Shown here: piece by piece, positions 45,999-54,409 of the stretch
Layout: every line of letters starts with the position of its first letter
Numbering within the stretch: position 1 is the stretch's first letter
Assembly (NCBI RefSeq): GCF_002101735.1
Contig: NZ_LQPE01000103.1
Coordinates: forward strand, 1 to 64,000
Direction of reading: 5' to 3'
Length of the DNA stretch: 64,000 nt
Source: Mycobacterium kyorinense
Lineage (GTDB): Bacteria > Actinomycetota > Actinomycetes > Mycobacteriales > Mycobacteriaceae
Notes under the pieces: generated by a model
The model's database searches: none
What the model was told of the DNA's origin: nothing
What the model saw: only the letters and a program-made list of their open reading frames with translations
Program-made: the position numbers and the translations under genes

Positions 45999-46760
45999 TC
46001 AGCGGCGCCCGATTCCGGCGACCATCATCGGTGTGATAACGCGCATGTGCTCGCCGAAGCGGGCGGCGGCCGCGTCGGCGTCGGCTCCAGAGAGCAGACC
46101 GGCGTCGACGACGGCGTCGCGGATGCTCTCGAACGACAGCCGGAAGAAGTCGAAGCCGGGGGAGTCGGAGTCGATCACCCGGGCACGGCCCTCGCCGCGA
46201 ATGTCGGCCAGCCCGGCGGCGGCCATGTCGGCGACGACGCGACGGCCGTAGCGCGGGTCGAAGCCGGCCTGCTGCATGAACGCCATCACCGACTCGGCCA
46301 CCCGCTCGAACCGCGGATCGCCATCGTCGAATCCGAATGTGGTCCAGTCGTAATCCTCGATCACCAGCCAGCCGGCCGGCCGCAGCGACGCGACCAGCCG
46401 ATCGATGATCTCCCTCCGCTCGGCGAGGTGTTCGAGCACCAGCCGCGCGTGGACCAAGTCGAACTCGTGCCACGGTAGCTCGTCGGCGCGGATGTCCATG
46501 CGCCGCACGTCGACCCTGTCGCCGGCGAGCGGCTCGACGAACCGCGTGTCGATATCGATTGCCGTGACGGTGGCACCGCGGCTCACCATCCACTGAACCA
46601 GCGAGCCGCCGCCGGCGCCGACCTCCAGGCATCGCCAGCCGCCGGTGATGCCGAGTCCGTCGAGCAGGGCTTGGCTTCCCGGATCCCACAGGCTTTCGAT
46701 GCCGGCCAGCCGGGCCCGTTCTTCGGCGAAGCTCTGGTCGTAGACATAGCCACCCGCCAC
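45999..46760 (-). CDS. class I SAM-dependent methyltransferase
   Basis: The product is 253 aa from the GTG at 46760. Motif I CLEVGAGGGSLVQWM (about 44-58), then TAIDIDTRFVEPL and DLVHARLVLEHL, all as expected. No substrate-specific feature recognised. The 24-bp region to pcaH holds overlapping divergent -10 elements (TACCGT toward this gene, TAGCGT at 46771-46776 toward pcaH), both 6-8 bases before the start codons. Confidence 0.85.
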   Translation of the reverse strand: MAGGYVYDQSFAEERARLAGIESLWDPGSQALLDGLGITGGWRCLEVGAGGGSLVQWMVSRGATVTAIDIDTRFVEPLAGDRVDVRRMDIRADELPWHEFDLVHARLVLEHLAERREIIDRLVASLRPAGWLVIEDYDWTTFGFDDGDPRFERVAESVMAFMQQAGFDPRYGRRVVADMAAAGLADIRGEGRARVIDSDSPGFDFFRLSFESIRDAVVDAGLLSGADADAAAARFGEHMRVITPMMVAGIGRR

Positions 46761-46784
46761 GCGCTAACGGTAGCGTCAGCTGTC

Positions 46785-47525
46785 ATGGCGGCTGCAGCGG
46801 AGCGCGTCGCGTCCCAGCGTGACGTCACGGCGGAGATCGCGAGCATCGCAGCGCAGTACCAGGGCAACGACGAAACGCAGCCGCGGCTGAACTATCCGCC
46901 CTACCGCAGCAGCGCGCTGCGCCATCCGCACTCGCCGTTCGTCCGCGTCGACCCCGAGGAACTCGAGCGCGCCAGCCCGTGTTTCGGCTCCCACGACGTC
47001 GAACCGGGCGACGCGGACCTCACCGCCGGCCACGCCGGTGAGCCGATCGGCGAGCGCATCATCGTGACGGGGCGACTGCTCGACGCGGCGGGCCGGCCGA
47101 TTGCGGGCCAGCTCATCGAGATCTGGCAGGCCAACGCCGCCGGCCGCTATCACCACGAGCGCAACCAGCATCCCGCGCCGATCGACCCGAACTTCACCGG
47201 CGTGGGCCGCTGCCTGACCCAAGCCGACGGAACGTACCGCTTCCTGACCATCAAGCCGGGCCCCTACCCGTGGCGCAACCACCACAATGCGTGGCGGCCC
47301 GCGCACATCCACTTCTCGGTATTCGGAACGGCTTTCACTCAGCGCCTGGTCACCCAGATGTACTTTCCGGGCGACCCGCTGTTCGCGTTGGACCCGATCT
47401 ACCAGTCCGTGGTCGATCCCGTTGCGCGCCAACGGCTGATCGCGAGCTACGACCACGACCTCACCGAGCCCGAGTACGCGACCGGTTACCGGTGGGACAT
47501 CGTACTGGACGACGCACATGAGTGA
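46785..47525 (+). CDS. pcaH: protocatechuate 3,4-dioxygenase beta subunit
   Basis: The product is 246 aa from the ATG at 46785. Intradiol dioxygenase, Fe(III) type: ligands are Tyr in GRYHHERNQHP, Tyr in GPYPWRN, and two His in WRPAHIHFS, the canonical two-Tyr two-His set found in the beta subunit. It cleaves protocatechuate to 3-carboxy-cis,cis-muconate with the alpha subunit encoded next, which starts eight bases before this stop. First gene of the pca operon. Confidence 0.96.
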   Translation: MAAAAERVASQRDVTAEIASIAAQYQGNDETQPRLNYPPYRSSALRHPHSPFVRVDPEELERASPCFGSHDVEPGDADLTAGHAGEPIGERIIVTGRLLDAAGRPIAGQLIEIWQANAAGRYHHERNQHPAPIDPNFTGVGRCLTQADGTYRFLTIKPGPYPWRNHHNAWRPAHIHFSVFGTAFTQRLVTQMYFPGDPLFALDPIYQSVVDPVARQRLIASYDHDLTEPEYATGYRWDIVLDDAHE

Positions 47526-48045
47526 ATTCGCATGCACCCCAGGGCAAACCGTCGGCCCGTTCTTCCACTGCGCGTTGCCGTATGACGGCGACAACCGATT
47601 GGTAGACGTTGATCACCCGGATGCCATCCGGTTGCACGGCACGGTGTACGACGGCGCCGGCGACGGTGTCCCGGACGCGCTGGTGGAACTCTGGCAACCC
47701 GGGCCCGACGGCAACGTCGTCGCGCAGCCCGGTTCGTTACGGCGTGCCAACGCGTTCACCGGGTGGGGCCGATGCGCGACCGACGTCACCGGCGGCTACA
47801 GCTTCACCACGCTGACACCGCCCTCGTTTTTCGCGGTCACCGTCTTTGCCCGGGGACTGTTGAACCGGTTGTTCACTCGCGCCTATCTGCCAAGCGTTGA
47901 GCTGGATCACCTGCCGGCCGGGCTCGACGCCGCGCGGCGCGACACCCTGGTCTGTGTGGCCGAGCCGACCGGGTACCGTTTCGACATCCACCTGCAAGGC
48001 GAGCGCGAGACGGTTTTCCTGGTGTATCACGGTGATCCACGATGA
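47518..48045 (+). CDS. pcaG: protocatechuate 3,4-dioxygenase alpha subunit
   Basis: The product is 175 aa. Intradiol fold without the full iron ligand set, as expected for the alpha subunit (TPGQTVGPFFHCALPYDGDN, ALVELWQPGPDG). It assembles with PcaH. Overlaps pcaH by eight bases and the next gene by ATGA. Confidence 0.95.
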   Translation: MSEFACTPGQTVGPFFHCALPYDGDNRLVDVDHPDAIRLHGTVYDGAGDGVPDALVELWQPGPDGNVVAQPGSLRRANAFTGWGRCATDVTGGYSFTTLTPPSFFAVTVFARGLLNRLFTRAYLPSVELDHLPAGLDAARRDTLVCVAEPTGYRFDIHLQGERETVFLVYHGDPR

Positions 48046-49262
48046 CGAACCTGCTGTGGCCGGGCGATCACCGCGCCGATGACCTGATGACCGACCAGGC
48101 GCTGCTCGCCGCGATGGTGTCAGTGGAATCGGCCTGGCTGAACACACTGGTTGACGCGGGCCTGGCGCCGGTCGACGCGGTGGAGCTTCGCGGGCTGGTG
48201 CGGCCGCAGGACTGCGAAGCGCTGGCGCTCGGCGCCGAGGATGGCGGCAACCCGGTTCTCGGCCTGGTGGCCCTGCTGCGCGAACGCGCCGGGGAGCCGG
48301 TCGACCGCTGGATTCACCGCGGGCTCACCAGCCAGGACGTCCTCGACACCGCGCTGATGCTGGCTGTCCGTGGGGTGGTCGAAACGTTGACAGACCAACT
48401 CGCCGAACAGATTTCGACGCTTTCCACGCTCGCGACAACCCACCGGGCCACGCCGATGGTGGCCCGGACCCTGGCCCAGCATGCGGTGCCCACCACGTTC
48501 GGCGCCAAGGCCGCCGTGTGGCTGAACGGTGTGGTCGACGCCTACCGCCAACTCGAGGCGCTGAGCTTTCCGGCCCAGTTCGGCGGTGCCGCCGGAACAC
48601 TCGCTGCGGCAACCGAATTGGCTGCGCTGGTCGGTCGCGACAACGCGGCCGGCGTCGCCGTCCAGATGGCGCACACCGCCGCGGCCGCGCTGGGTTTGGA
48701 CGACCGGTTGCCGTGGCACACGGCGCGGGCTCCGGTCACCGCGGTCGGCGACGCTCTGGTCGGCTGCACGGACGCCTGGGGCCACATCGCCTCGGACGTC
48801 GTCACGCTGACCCGTCGGGAGATCGGCGAGCTGGGCGAGCCGGCTGCCGGCAGGCGCGGCGGGTCGTCGACGATGCCGGGCAAGCGTAATCCGGTGTTGT
48901 CCATCCTGATTCGTCGCGCCGCGATGGCCGCGCCGCCCCTGGCCGCGACGCTGCACACCGCCGCGGCGTCGGCCCACGACGAACGGCCCGACGGCGCCTG
49001 GCATGCCGAGTGGGACACCCTGCGCACACTGGCCCGCCGGACCGTGGTCGCCGGGTCGCAATGCGGCGAACTGCTCGCCGGGCTGGACGTCCACACCGAA
49101 CAGATGGCGGGCAACCTGGCCGGCGCCGACGTCAGCGGCGAACAGCGTGCGATCGCCGAACTCGTCGAAAAGGAGCCGTCGCCAACGTATTTCGGCGCCG
49201 CCGACCTGCTGATCGACGAGAGCCTCGACCGCGCGCAACGGATCGTGAAGGACCGCCGGTGA
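48042..49262 (+). CDS. pcaB: 3-carboxy-cis,cis-muconate cycloisomerase
   Basis: The product is 406 aa, fumarase/aspartase-superfamily tetramer. Signature GGSSTMPGKRNPVLS near 275-288 carries the catalytic Ser loop. It converts 3-carboxy-cis,cis-muconate to gamma-carboxymuconolactone. ATGA overlap upstream and GTGA overlap downstream show the chain of coupled genes. Confidence 0.95.
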   Translation: MTNLLWPGDHRADDLMTDQALLAAMVSVESAWLNTLVDAGLAPVDAVELRGLVRPQDCEALALGAEDGGNPVLGLVALLRERAGEPVDRWIHRGLTSQDVLDTALMLAVRGVVETLTDQLAEQISTLSTLATTHRATPMVARTLAQHAVPTTFGAKAAVWLNGVVDAYRQLEALSFPAQFGGAAGTLAAATELAALVGRDNAAGVAVQMAHTAAAALGLDDRLPWHTARAPVTAVGDALVGCTDAWGHIASDVVTLTRREIGELGEPAAGRRGGSSTMPGKRNPVLSILIRRAAMAAPPLAATLHTAAASAHDERPDGAWHAEWDTLRTLARRTVVAGSQCGELLAGLDVHTEQMAGNLAGADVSGEQRAIAELVEKEPSPTYFGAADLLIDESLDRAQRIVKDRR

Positions 49263-50038
49263 GCGTCCCCACTATCCGCGGAGCAGAACTGGGCGGGACG
49301 CCGGACCTGCCGCTGCTGGTCGTCGGGCCGTCGCTGGGTACACCGGTCGGCACGTTGTGGTCGGCGGCGGCGCGGCGACTGGCGGAGACCTATCACGTCG
49401 TCGGCTGGGACCTGCCCGGCCACGGCGCCAGCCCGCCGCCGCGCGACGCCTTCACGATCGCGGACCTGGCCGCCGGTGTCGTCAAACTGGTGGACCGCAC
49501 GTTGGGCAGCCAGAGGTTCACCTACGCCGGCGTCTCGGTCGCCGGCGCCGTAGGAATCCAGCTGCTGCTCGCGCACCCGCAGCGGGTCCTGGCTGCGGCG
49601 CTGATCTGCACCGCCGCCAGAATCGGCGATCCGGACGACTGGCATTCGCGGGCGCAGGTCGTTCGCACCGGCGGCACCGGCGAAGTCGTGTCCCGGTCTG
49701 TCCAGCGATGGTTCGCCCCAGGGTTTTTCGAGCGCGACCCGGAATCGGCGCGGGCACTGCTGGACGCGTTGCGCAGGGTGGACGACGACGGCTATGCCCG
49801 TACCTGCGAGGCGCTGGCCGAATTCGATGCCCGGGAGCGTCTCAGCGAGATCGATACCCCGATCGTCGCTGTGGCGGGGGCGCACGACATCGCGACCCCG
49901 CCGGACTCGGTCCGGTTCATTGCCAGCAATGTGAGCCGCGGCCGGTTCGTCCAGGTGCCCAACGCCGCGCACCTGGCGCCCGCAGAGCAGCCCGACCGCA
50001 TCGCCAATGTGCTTGCCACGCTGAAGAGGTGGAGATGA
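49259..50038 (+). CDS. pcaD: 3-oxoadipate enol-lactonase
   Basis: The product is 259 aa from a GTG overlapping pcaB by GTGA. Alpha/beta hydrolase with nucleophile Ser in AGVSVAGAVG, Asp in GAHDIATPP and His in NAAHLAPAEQP. It hydrolyses 3-oxoadipate enol-lactone to 3-oxoadipate. Separate from pcaC here rather than fused as pcaL in some Actinobacteria. Confidence 0.94.
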   Translation: MSVPTIRGAELGGTPDLPLLVVGPSLGTPVGTLWSAAARRLAETYHVVGWDLPGHGASPPPRDAFTIADLAAGVVKLVDRTLGSQRFTYAGVSVAGAVGIQLLLAHPQRVLAAALICTAARIGDPDDWHSRAQVVRTGGTGEVVSRSVQRWFAPGFFERDPESARALLDALRRVDDDGYARTCEALAEFDARERLSEIDTPIVAVAGAHDIATPPDSVRFIASNVSRGRFVQVPNAAHLAPAEQPDRIANVLATLKRWR

Positions 50039-50039
50039 A

Positions 50040-50420
50040 TTGACCGACAGTTTGTACGACCGCGGGATGGCCGTGCGACGCGAGGTGCTCGGCGACGGGC
50101 ATGTCGAGGGAGCCGAGGCCCGGACCACCGAGTTCACCCGCGACTTCCAAACGCTGATCACCGAATACGCCTGGGGCGCAATCTGGTCGCGTCCCGGCCT
50201 GGACCGCCGCAGCCGCTCGATGATCGCGCTGACCGCGCTGATCGCCCGCGGGCGCGACGACGAACTGGCGGCGCATATCCGGGCCGCGCTGCGCAACGGG
50301 CTGTCCCGTGACGAGATCAAAGAGGTGTTGCTGCAAACGGCGATCTACTGCAGCGTGCCCGACGCCAACAGCGCGTTCCGGATCGCGCAGGCCGTCTTCG
50401 ACGACATCGACGGAAATTAG
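50040..50420 (+). CDS. pcaC: 4-carboxymuconolactone decarboxylase
   Basis: The product is 126 aa from a TTG at 50040, five bases after GAGGTGGAG. Alkylhydroperoxidase-like fold with WGAIWSRPGLDRRSRSMIALTALIA and helix EIKEVLLQTAIYCSVPDANSAF. It decarboxylates gamma-carboxymuconolactone to the enol-lactone used by PcaD. The last gene of the operon; 3-oxoadipate CoA-transfer genes (pcaIJF) are not in this window. Confidence 0.94.
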   Translation: MTDSLYDRGMAVRREVLGDGHVEGAEARTTEFTRDFQTLITEYAWGAIWSRPGLDRRSRSMIALTALIARGRDDELAAHIRAALRNGLSRDEIKEVLLQTAIYCSVPDANSAFRIAQAVFDDIDGN

Positions 50421-50427
50421 CGCCGGT

Positions 50428-50476
50428 TGTGCGGTTTCATACGCGACACGCCGGGTGCCGCGTATGAAACCGCACA
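50428..50476. terminator. bidirectional hairpin terminator between pcaC and the DUF2249-cupin gene
   Basis: A perfect inverted repeat with 18-bp arms, TGTGCGGTTTCATACGCG at 50428-50445 and its complement at 50459-50476, encloses a 13-base loop. It lies between two convergent genes. There is no strong T-run, as is common for mycobacterial terminators. Confidence 0.65.
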
Positions 50477-50493
50477 GTCGCGGGCGAGCCGAG

Positions 50494-51090
50494 TCAGACT
50501 GCCTGTCGCACAGTCGGAGTCAACGGCAGGATCTCGCGCTTCTGGTGCACAGTCAGGTACCGCAGGCCGTCCGGGCCCGCGCGGAACGCCCGTCGGGACC
50601 GCTTCGGCAACCACAGCAGGGTGCCGGGGACCAGCTCGATCTCGCCCTGCTCGGTGACCAGCCGCCCGCTGCCGGACAGCACATGGATCAGCACGTCGAC
50701 GTCGGCGCCGGCGTGCGCGTCGATCCCGCCGCCCGGCGCCAGCGCGATGACATTGGAATCCAGGTCGCGCTCGCGGACTTCCAGCTTCCACACCGCACCG
50801 GTCACATCGGGTTCGTCCGCGACCTCAGCAGTGTTGGCGAGGACTCGGGGGAGCGAGGTCGTGGTGAGTTTGGTGATCCGGATCCGCCAGACCTTCGGCC
50901 CCTTTTCCACGTACTCCCAGCCGTAGCTGCCGGGGTAGTCGGTTTCGAACTCGTCGCGCAGATGCCTGGGGTCGTGGTTGTTGACCAGTACGAACGATTC
51001 GCCGACGGCGAGCGCGCCGTAGGTGGCGAAGATCGTCGGGTGCTTCTGCGGCTTGGGCAACTCGCGGACGTCAAGTTCGGTCTCGGCCAT
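50494..51090 (-). CDS. DUF2249-cupin fusion protein
   Basis: The product is 198 aa. Residues 5-80 are DUF2249 (LDVRELPKPQKHPTIFATYG, LVNNHDPRHLRDEFETDYPG), a domain tied to nitrosative stress and Fe-S or haem-related proteins. Residues 105-185 are a cupin (VIALAPGGGIDAHAGADVD, LWLPKRSRRAFRAG), with one or two His ligands. Cytosolic. It is divergent from the ferredoxin operon, with a shared operator-like palindrome between. Confidence 0.85.
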   Translation of the reverse strand: MAETELDVRELPKPQKHPTIFATYGALAVGESFVLVNNHDPRHLRDEFETDYPGSYGWEYVEKGPKVWRIRITKLTTTSLPRVLANTAEVADEPDVTGAVWKLEVRERDLDSNVIALAPGGGIDAHAGADVDVLIHVLSGSGRLVTEQGEIELVPGTLLWLPKRSRRAFRAGPDGLRYLTVHQKREILPLTPTVRQAV

Positions 51091-51109
51091 GGATTTTCGG
51101 GCCCTCCCT

Positions 51110-51137
51110 AGTTTCTACAATATGGCTTGTGTAAACT
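51110..51137. promoter_or_regulatory. operator-like palindrome and -10 between the divergent DUF2249-cupin and ferredoxin genes
   Basis: AGTTTCTACA (51110-51119) and TGTGTAAACT (51128-51137) are inverted arms matching at 8 of 10 positions around eight bases. The right arm contains TAAACT (51132-51137), a TANNNT -10 that ends seven bases before the ferredoxin ATG, so the ferredoxin transcript would be leaderless and the palindrome would control it. The regulator encoded at 51480-52118 is the obvious candidate binder. Confidence 0.5.
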
Positions 51138-51144
51138 CTAGCGC

Positions 51145-51483
51145 ATGACGTACGTGATCGGGAAGCCATGTGTCGATGTGATGGACCGGGCCTGCGTCGA
51201 CGAGTGCCCGGTCGACTGCATCTACGAGGGCGGGCGCGCCCTTTACATCCACCCCGACGAATGTGTGGATTGCGGTGCCTGTGAGCCGGTCTGCCCGGTC
51301 GAGGCGATCTACTACGAAGACGACCTTCCGCAGGATCTGCAGCCCTACCTGGCCGACAATGCCGCGTTCTTCAGCGAAACGCTACCGGGCCGAGACGAGC
51401 CGTTGGGCTCGCCGGGTGGAGCGGCCAAGATCGGGCCGCTCGGCGTGGACACCCCGTTGGTGGCTAACCTGCCGAAGGGATGA
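51145..51483 (+). CDS. 7Fe ferredoxin (FdxA/FdxC type)
   Basis: The product is 112 aa. Eight cysteines: C9, C17, C21 and C25, then C40, C43, C46 and C50 in CVDCGACEPVCP; the spacing is that of 7Fe ([3Fe-4S]/[4Fe-4S]) ferredoxins. Cytosolic electron carrier, partner unknown. The C-terminal half (LADNAAFFSETLPGRDEPLG) is the usual extension. Its stop overlaps the next start by ATGA. It opens a five-gene operon. Confidence 0.95.
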   Translation: MTYVIGKPCVDVMDRACVDECPVDCIYEGGRALYIHPDECVDCGACEPVCPVEAIYYEDDLPQDLQPYLADNAAFFSETLPGRDEPLGSPGGAAKIGPLGVDTPLVANLPKG

Positions 51484-52118
51484 GCGCAATCAAGGAACCC
51501 GTCGGTGGCCGCCGCCGTGATGTGCTGCGGGTGCTGAAGGCGGCGGCCGCTCCGATGAGCATCGCCGCGATCGCCGACGAGCTGGGCGTGCATCCCAATA
51601 CCGTGCGGTTCCATCTCGATTCGCTGCTCGGCGACGGTCGGGTGGAGCAAGTGATGCCGGAGCGCAAGGGACCGGGCCGCCCCGCGCTGCTGTTCCGCGC
51701 CACCCGCCAGATGGATCGCGGTGGTCCGCGGCGCTACCAGCTGCTGGCCGAAATCCTGGCGATGGGGCTCACCGCCGACGGGGACGCGCCCGGTAGGGCG
51801 CTGGCCGCCGGCCGCGCGTGGGGGCGGCAACTGGCACCGCGCGGGCGCGCCCGGGAGTCGGTCGATCACCTCGTCGACGTGCTCGATGACCTCGGGTTCG
51901 CCCCCGAGCGGCGCGGGCGCAAGCAGATCGGGTTGCGGCACTGCCCGTTCCTCGAGCTGGCCGAAGCGCGCGAAAGCGTGGTCTGTCCCATCCACTTGGG
52001 GCTCATGCAGGGCGCCTTGGAGAACTGGTCGGCGCCGGTCACCGTCGAGCGGCTGGACGCGTTCGCCGAGCCGGATTTGTGCCTGGCGCATTTGACCCGG
52101 CAGGAAGCGGCCCGGTGA
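51480..52118 (+). CDS. winged-helix regulator with conserved cysteines (SufR-like)
   Basis: The product is 212 aa. N-terminal HTH: DVLRVLKAAAAPMSIAAIADELGVHPNTVRFHLDSL (15-50) with the recognition helix HPNTVRFHLDSLL. The C-terminal half has cysteines at 155, 169 (CPIH) and 201, and His172, spaced like the Fe-S cluster ligands of SufR-type sensors (Cx12-13C). An Fe-S or zinc sensor is inferred. Coupled to the ferredoxin and membrane protein genes by overlapping stop/start codons; probably autoregulates the divergent promoter. Confidence 0.85.
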   Translation: MSAIKEPVGGRRRDVLRVLKAAAAPMSIAAIADELGVHPNTVRFHLDSLLGDGRVEQVMPERKGPGRPALLFRATRQMDRGGPRRYQLLAEILAMGLTADGDAPGRALAAGRAWGRQLAPRGRARESVDHLVDVLDDLGFAPERRGRKQIGLRHCPFLELAEARESVVCPIHLGLMQGALENWSAPVTVERLDAFAEPDLCLAHLTRQEAAR

Positions 52119-52540
52119 ATGCCGGACCGGCGATCGCCGTCGCGGTCACGTTCGTCTGGCTGGGCATGGTACTGGCCATCTCGTTCCTCGAAGCGCCGCT
52201 GAAATTCCGCGCGCCGAACGTCACGCTGCAGATCGGGCTCGGCATCGGGCGGCTGGTCTTCCGCGCGCTGAACACGGTCGAGGTCGTCTTGGCGGTGGTC
52301 ATCCTGGCGGTCGTCGTTGCCGACCCGCCCGCGCCGGGTGTCATCGCGGGGTTCGTGATCGCGTTCGCCGCACTGGCCCTGCAGTTGGCGGCGGTGCGGC
52401 CGCGGCTGAACCGCCGGTCGGACAAGGTGCTCGCCGGCCTCGACGCGCCGCGCTCGCGCGGCCATTACGCGTATGTCGGCTTCGAGCTGATCAAGGTGAT
52501 CGCCTTGGCCGGCGCCGGGATTCTTCTACTATCCAGCTGA
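52115..52540 (+). CDS. small membrane protein
   Basis: The product is 141 aa from a GTG overlapping the regulator stop (GTGA). Four hydrophobic segments: AVAVTFVWLGMVLAISFL, TVEVVLAVVILAVVVA, GVIAGFVIAFAALALQLAAV and FELIKVIALAGAGILLLSS. The charged loop DKVLAGLDAPRSRGHYAYVG lies between. No family recognised, and its position in the Fe-S-regulated operon is the only clue. Confidence 0.8.
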   Translation: MNAGPAIAVAVTFVWLGMVLAISFLEAPLKFRAPNVTLQIGLGIGRLVFRALNTVEVVLAVVILAVVVADPPAPGVIAGFVIAFAALALQLAAVRPRLNRRSDKVLAGLDAPRSRGHYAYVGFELIKVIALAGAGILLLSS

Positions 52541-52563
52541 AGACTTCGAAGAAAAGGACGTCC

Positions 52564-52896
52564 ATGGAAACGATCTCGCTGACCAGCCTGGCCGACGAAA
52601 AGCTGGCCGAAGCCCGGGAGGCGCGCAGCGGGCGGGCCGCCCACACCCTGCACGGCGGGCACACCCACGAACTGCGGCAGACGGTCATGGCACTGCTGGC
52701 CGGCCGTGAGCTCTCCGAGCACGACAGCCCCGGACAGGCGTCGCTGCAGGTGCTCAAGGGGCACGTGCGGATCAGCGCCGGCGACGACTCGTGGGACGGC
52801 AAGGCCGGCGACTACGTCGTGATCCCGCCGCAACGGCATTCCCTGCAGGCGGTCGACGATTCGGTGGTCATGCTGACCGTCTTCAAGAGCCTCTAG
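52564..52896 (+). CDS. cupin-domain protein
   Basis: The product is 110 aa after AAAAGGA. Single cupin: HGGHTHELRQTVMALLAGRELSEHD in motif 1 with His ligands, and GDYVVIPPQRHSLQA in motif 2. Resembles small dioxygenase-like cupins whose substrates are not known. It belongs to the ferredoxin operon. Confidence 0.85.
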   Translation: METISLTSLADEKLAEAREARSGRAAHTLHGGHTHELRQTVMALLAGRELSEHDSPGQASLQVLKGHVRISAGDDSWDGKAGDYVVIPPQRHSLQAVDDSVVMLTVFKSL

Positions 52897-52899
52897 CCG

Positions 52900-53847
52900 T
52901 TGCTGTCGACGCCCTGGTCGCGCGGCCTGGGGCTGGCCGTCCCGATCGTCAACGCGCCGATGGGCGGGGTGGCCGGCGGACGGCTGGCCGCTGCGGTGAC
53001 CGCGGCGGGCGGACTGGGCATGGTCGGCATGGGCAGCGCCGGCTCAGCCGCGTCGCTGACCACCGAACTACGGCACGCGCGCGGCACATTCGGAATTGGC
53101 TTGGTGGACTGGGTGATTCGCCAAGAGCCGGAGCTGCTGGATGTGGCCCTGCAAGCGCGGCCCGCACTGCTGTCGGTCAGCTTCGGCACCGACCTGTCCT
53201 GGGTAGCGCGTGCTCATGACGCCGGAATCGCCACGGCCACACAGGTTTACGACGCCGACGGCGCCAGGCGGGCTGCCGACGCGGGGATAGACGTGCTGGT
53301 GGCGCGCGGCGGCGAAGGTGGCGGTCACGGAGTGGCCACGGTCGCGACGCTGCCGCTGCTGGACGCGGTCCTGGACGCGGTGCCGGTGCCGGTGCTGGCC
53401 GCCGGCGGAATCGGCTCGCCGCGAAGCCTCGCCGCGGTGCTGGCGGCCGGTGCTGCCGGCGCCTGGCTGGGTACCTGCCTGTCGGCCTGCTCGGAGGCGC
53501 TGACCACCGACGCCGTCCGCGCGGCGCTGATTGCCGCCCGCGAGACGGACACCACCCCGACCCGGGTGTTCGACGTCGGCCGCGGATACCCGTGGCCGCA
53601 GCGGTTTCCGTCCAGGGTGCTGCGCAACGACTTCGTCGCGCGATGGGACGGCCGCGAAGAGGACCTCGCCGACGACGCCGACGCGCGGGCCGAACTCGCC
53701 GAGGCGATCGCCGCGGAGGACTACCGGGTCGCTCCCGTCGACGCCGGGCAGGCCGTCGGGATGATCACCCGGGTAGAGCCCGTCGCCGACGTCATCGAGC
53801 GGCTGTGCACGGGCGCGGAACGCCTGCTGACCCGCTGGGTTTGCTAA
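52900..53847 (+). CDS. nitronate monooxygenase/NPD-like FMN enzyme
   Basis: The product is 315 aa from a TTG three bases after the cupin stop. TIM-barrel FMN enzyme: MGGVAGGRLAAAVTAAGGLG near the N-terminus, GGEGGGHG (about 140-147) as the family motif with its catalytic His, and VLAAGGIGSPRSLAAVLAAG for phosphate binding. It oxidises nitronates or other carbon acids. Substrate not determined; it is the last gene of the Fe-S-related operon. Confidence 0.85.
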   Translation: MLSTPWSRGLGLAVPIVNAPMGGVAGGRLAAAVTAAGGLGMVGMGSAGSAASLTTELRHARGTFGIGLVDWVIRQEPELLDVALQARPALLSVSFGTDLSWVARAHDAGIATATQVYDADGARRAADAGIDVLVARGGEGGGHGVATVATLPLLDAVLDAVPVPVLAAGGIGSPRSLAAVLAAGAAGAWLGTCLSACSEALTTDAVRAALIAARETDTTPTRVFDVGRGYPWPQRFPSRVLRNDFVARWDGREEDLADDADARAELAEAIAAEDYRVAPVDAGQAVGMITRVEPVADVIERLCTGAERLLTRWVC

Positions 53848-53853
53848 AGCCGC

Positions 53854-54351
53854 TCACACCGCGCGGACGTAGCGCTTGGCGATGACCCGCTGGCCCAGTT
53901 TGGTGAGCGGGCCGCTGGCCTTGGCCCACCACGCCACCGGCCGGGAGAACGACGACACCTCGGCGAATACTGCGGCCGTCACCGGGTCGTGGCGGACCAC
54001 GAACCGTTCCTCGCCGGACTCGGGGTGGCCGGGCAGCGTGCCGTAGGCGAAGCCGCGGACCTCCGGTTCGTCGACCACATACACCACCCGGCACGGTGCC
54101 CACAGGAAGCCGAGGCCGACCATCACCACCGCGCCGACCGTCACCGTTTCGCTGGTGGCCTTGACCCGCAACCCGGCGCCGCGCTGCATGCCCCAGTGCA
54201 TGACGGCGTCGGCGACCTCGTCGAATCGCTTTTGGCCCGCGCCGATTTGGGTGGCATACCCGAGGTGGTGGTAGCCCGGTGGCGGCGGGCCGGCGGTGGC
54301 GCCCACTTCTGGATAGGTCAGTGGCAGATCGGTCAGTGTGTGCAAGTCCAC
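53854..54351 (-). CDS. DUF1990 protein
   Basis: The product is 165 aa if it starts at the GTG at 54351 (MDLHTLTDLPLTYPEVGATA), which matches the usual beginning of the family; a longer frame would overlap the divergent aldo/keto reductase promoter. Landmarks: GYHHLGYATQIGAGQKRFDEV and GFLWAPCRVVYVVDE, AYGTLPGHPESGEERFVV. Function unknown. It ends six bases after the convergent NMO-like gene. Confidence 0.8.
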   Translation of the reverse strand: MDLHTLTDLPLTYPEVGATAGPPPPGYHHLGYATQIGAGQKRFDEVADAVMHWGMQRGAGLRVKATSETVTVGAVVMVGLGFLWAPCRVVYVVDEPEVRGFAYGTLPGHPESGEERFVVRHDPVTAAVFAEVSSFSRPVAWWAKASGPLTKLGQRVIAKRYVRAV

Positions 54352-54396
54352 GTGCTTCAGCTTGCCACGCGCTGCGGCCCCGAGGCAGGCGCGGCG

Positions 54397-54402
54397 TACG
54401 GT
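54397..54402 (+). promoter_or_regulatory. -10 element of a leaderless promoter for the aldo/keto reductase
   Basis: TACGGT ends seven bases before the GTG at 54410, supporting that start over the ATG at 54464. Confidence 0.5.
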
Positions 54403-54409
54403 CGACAAC

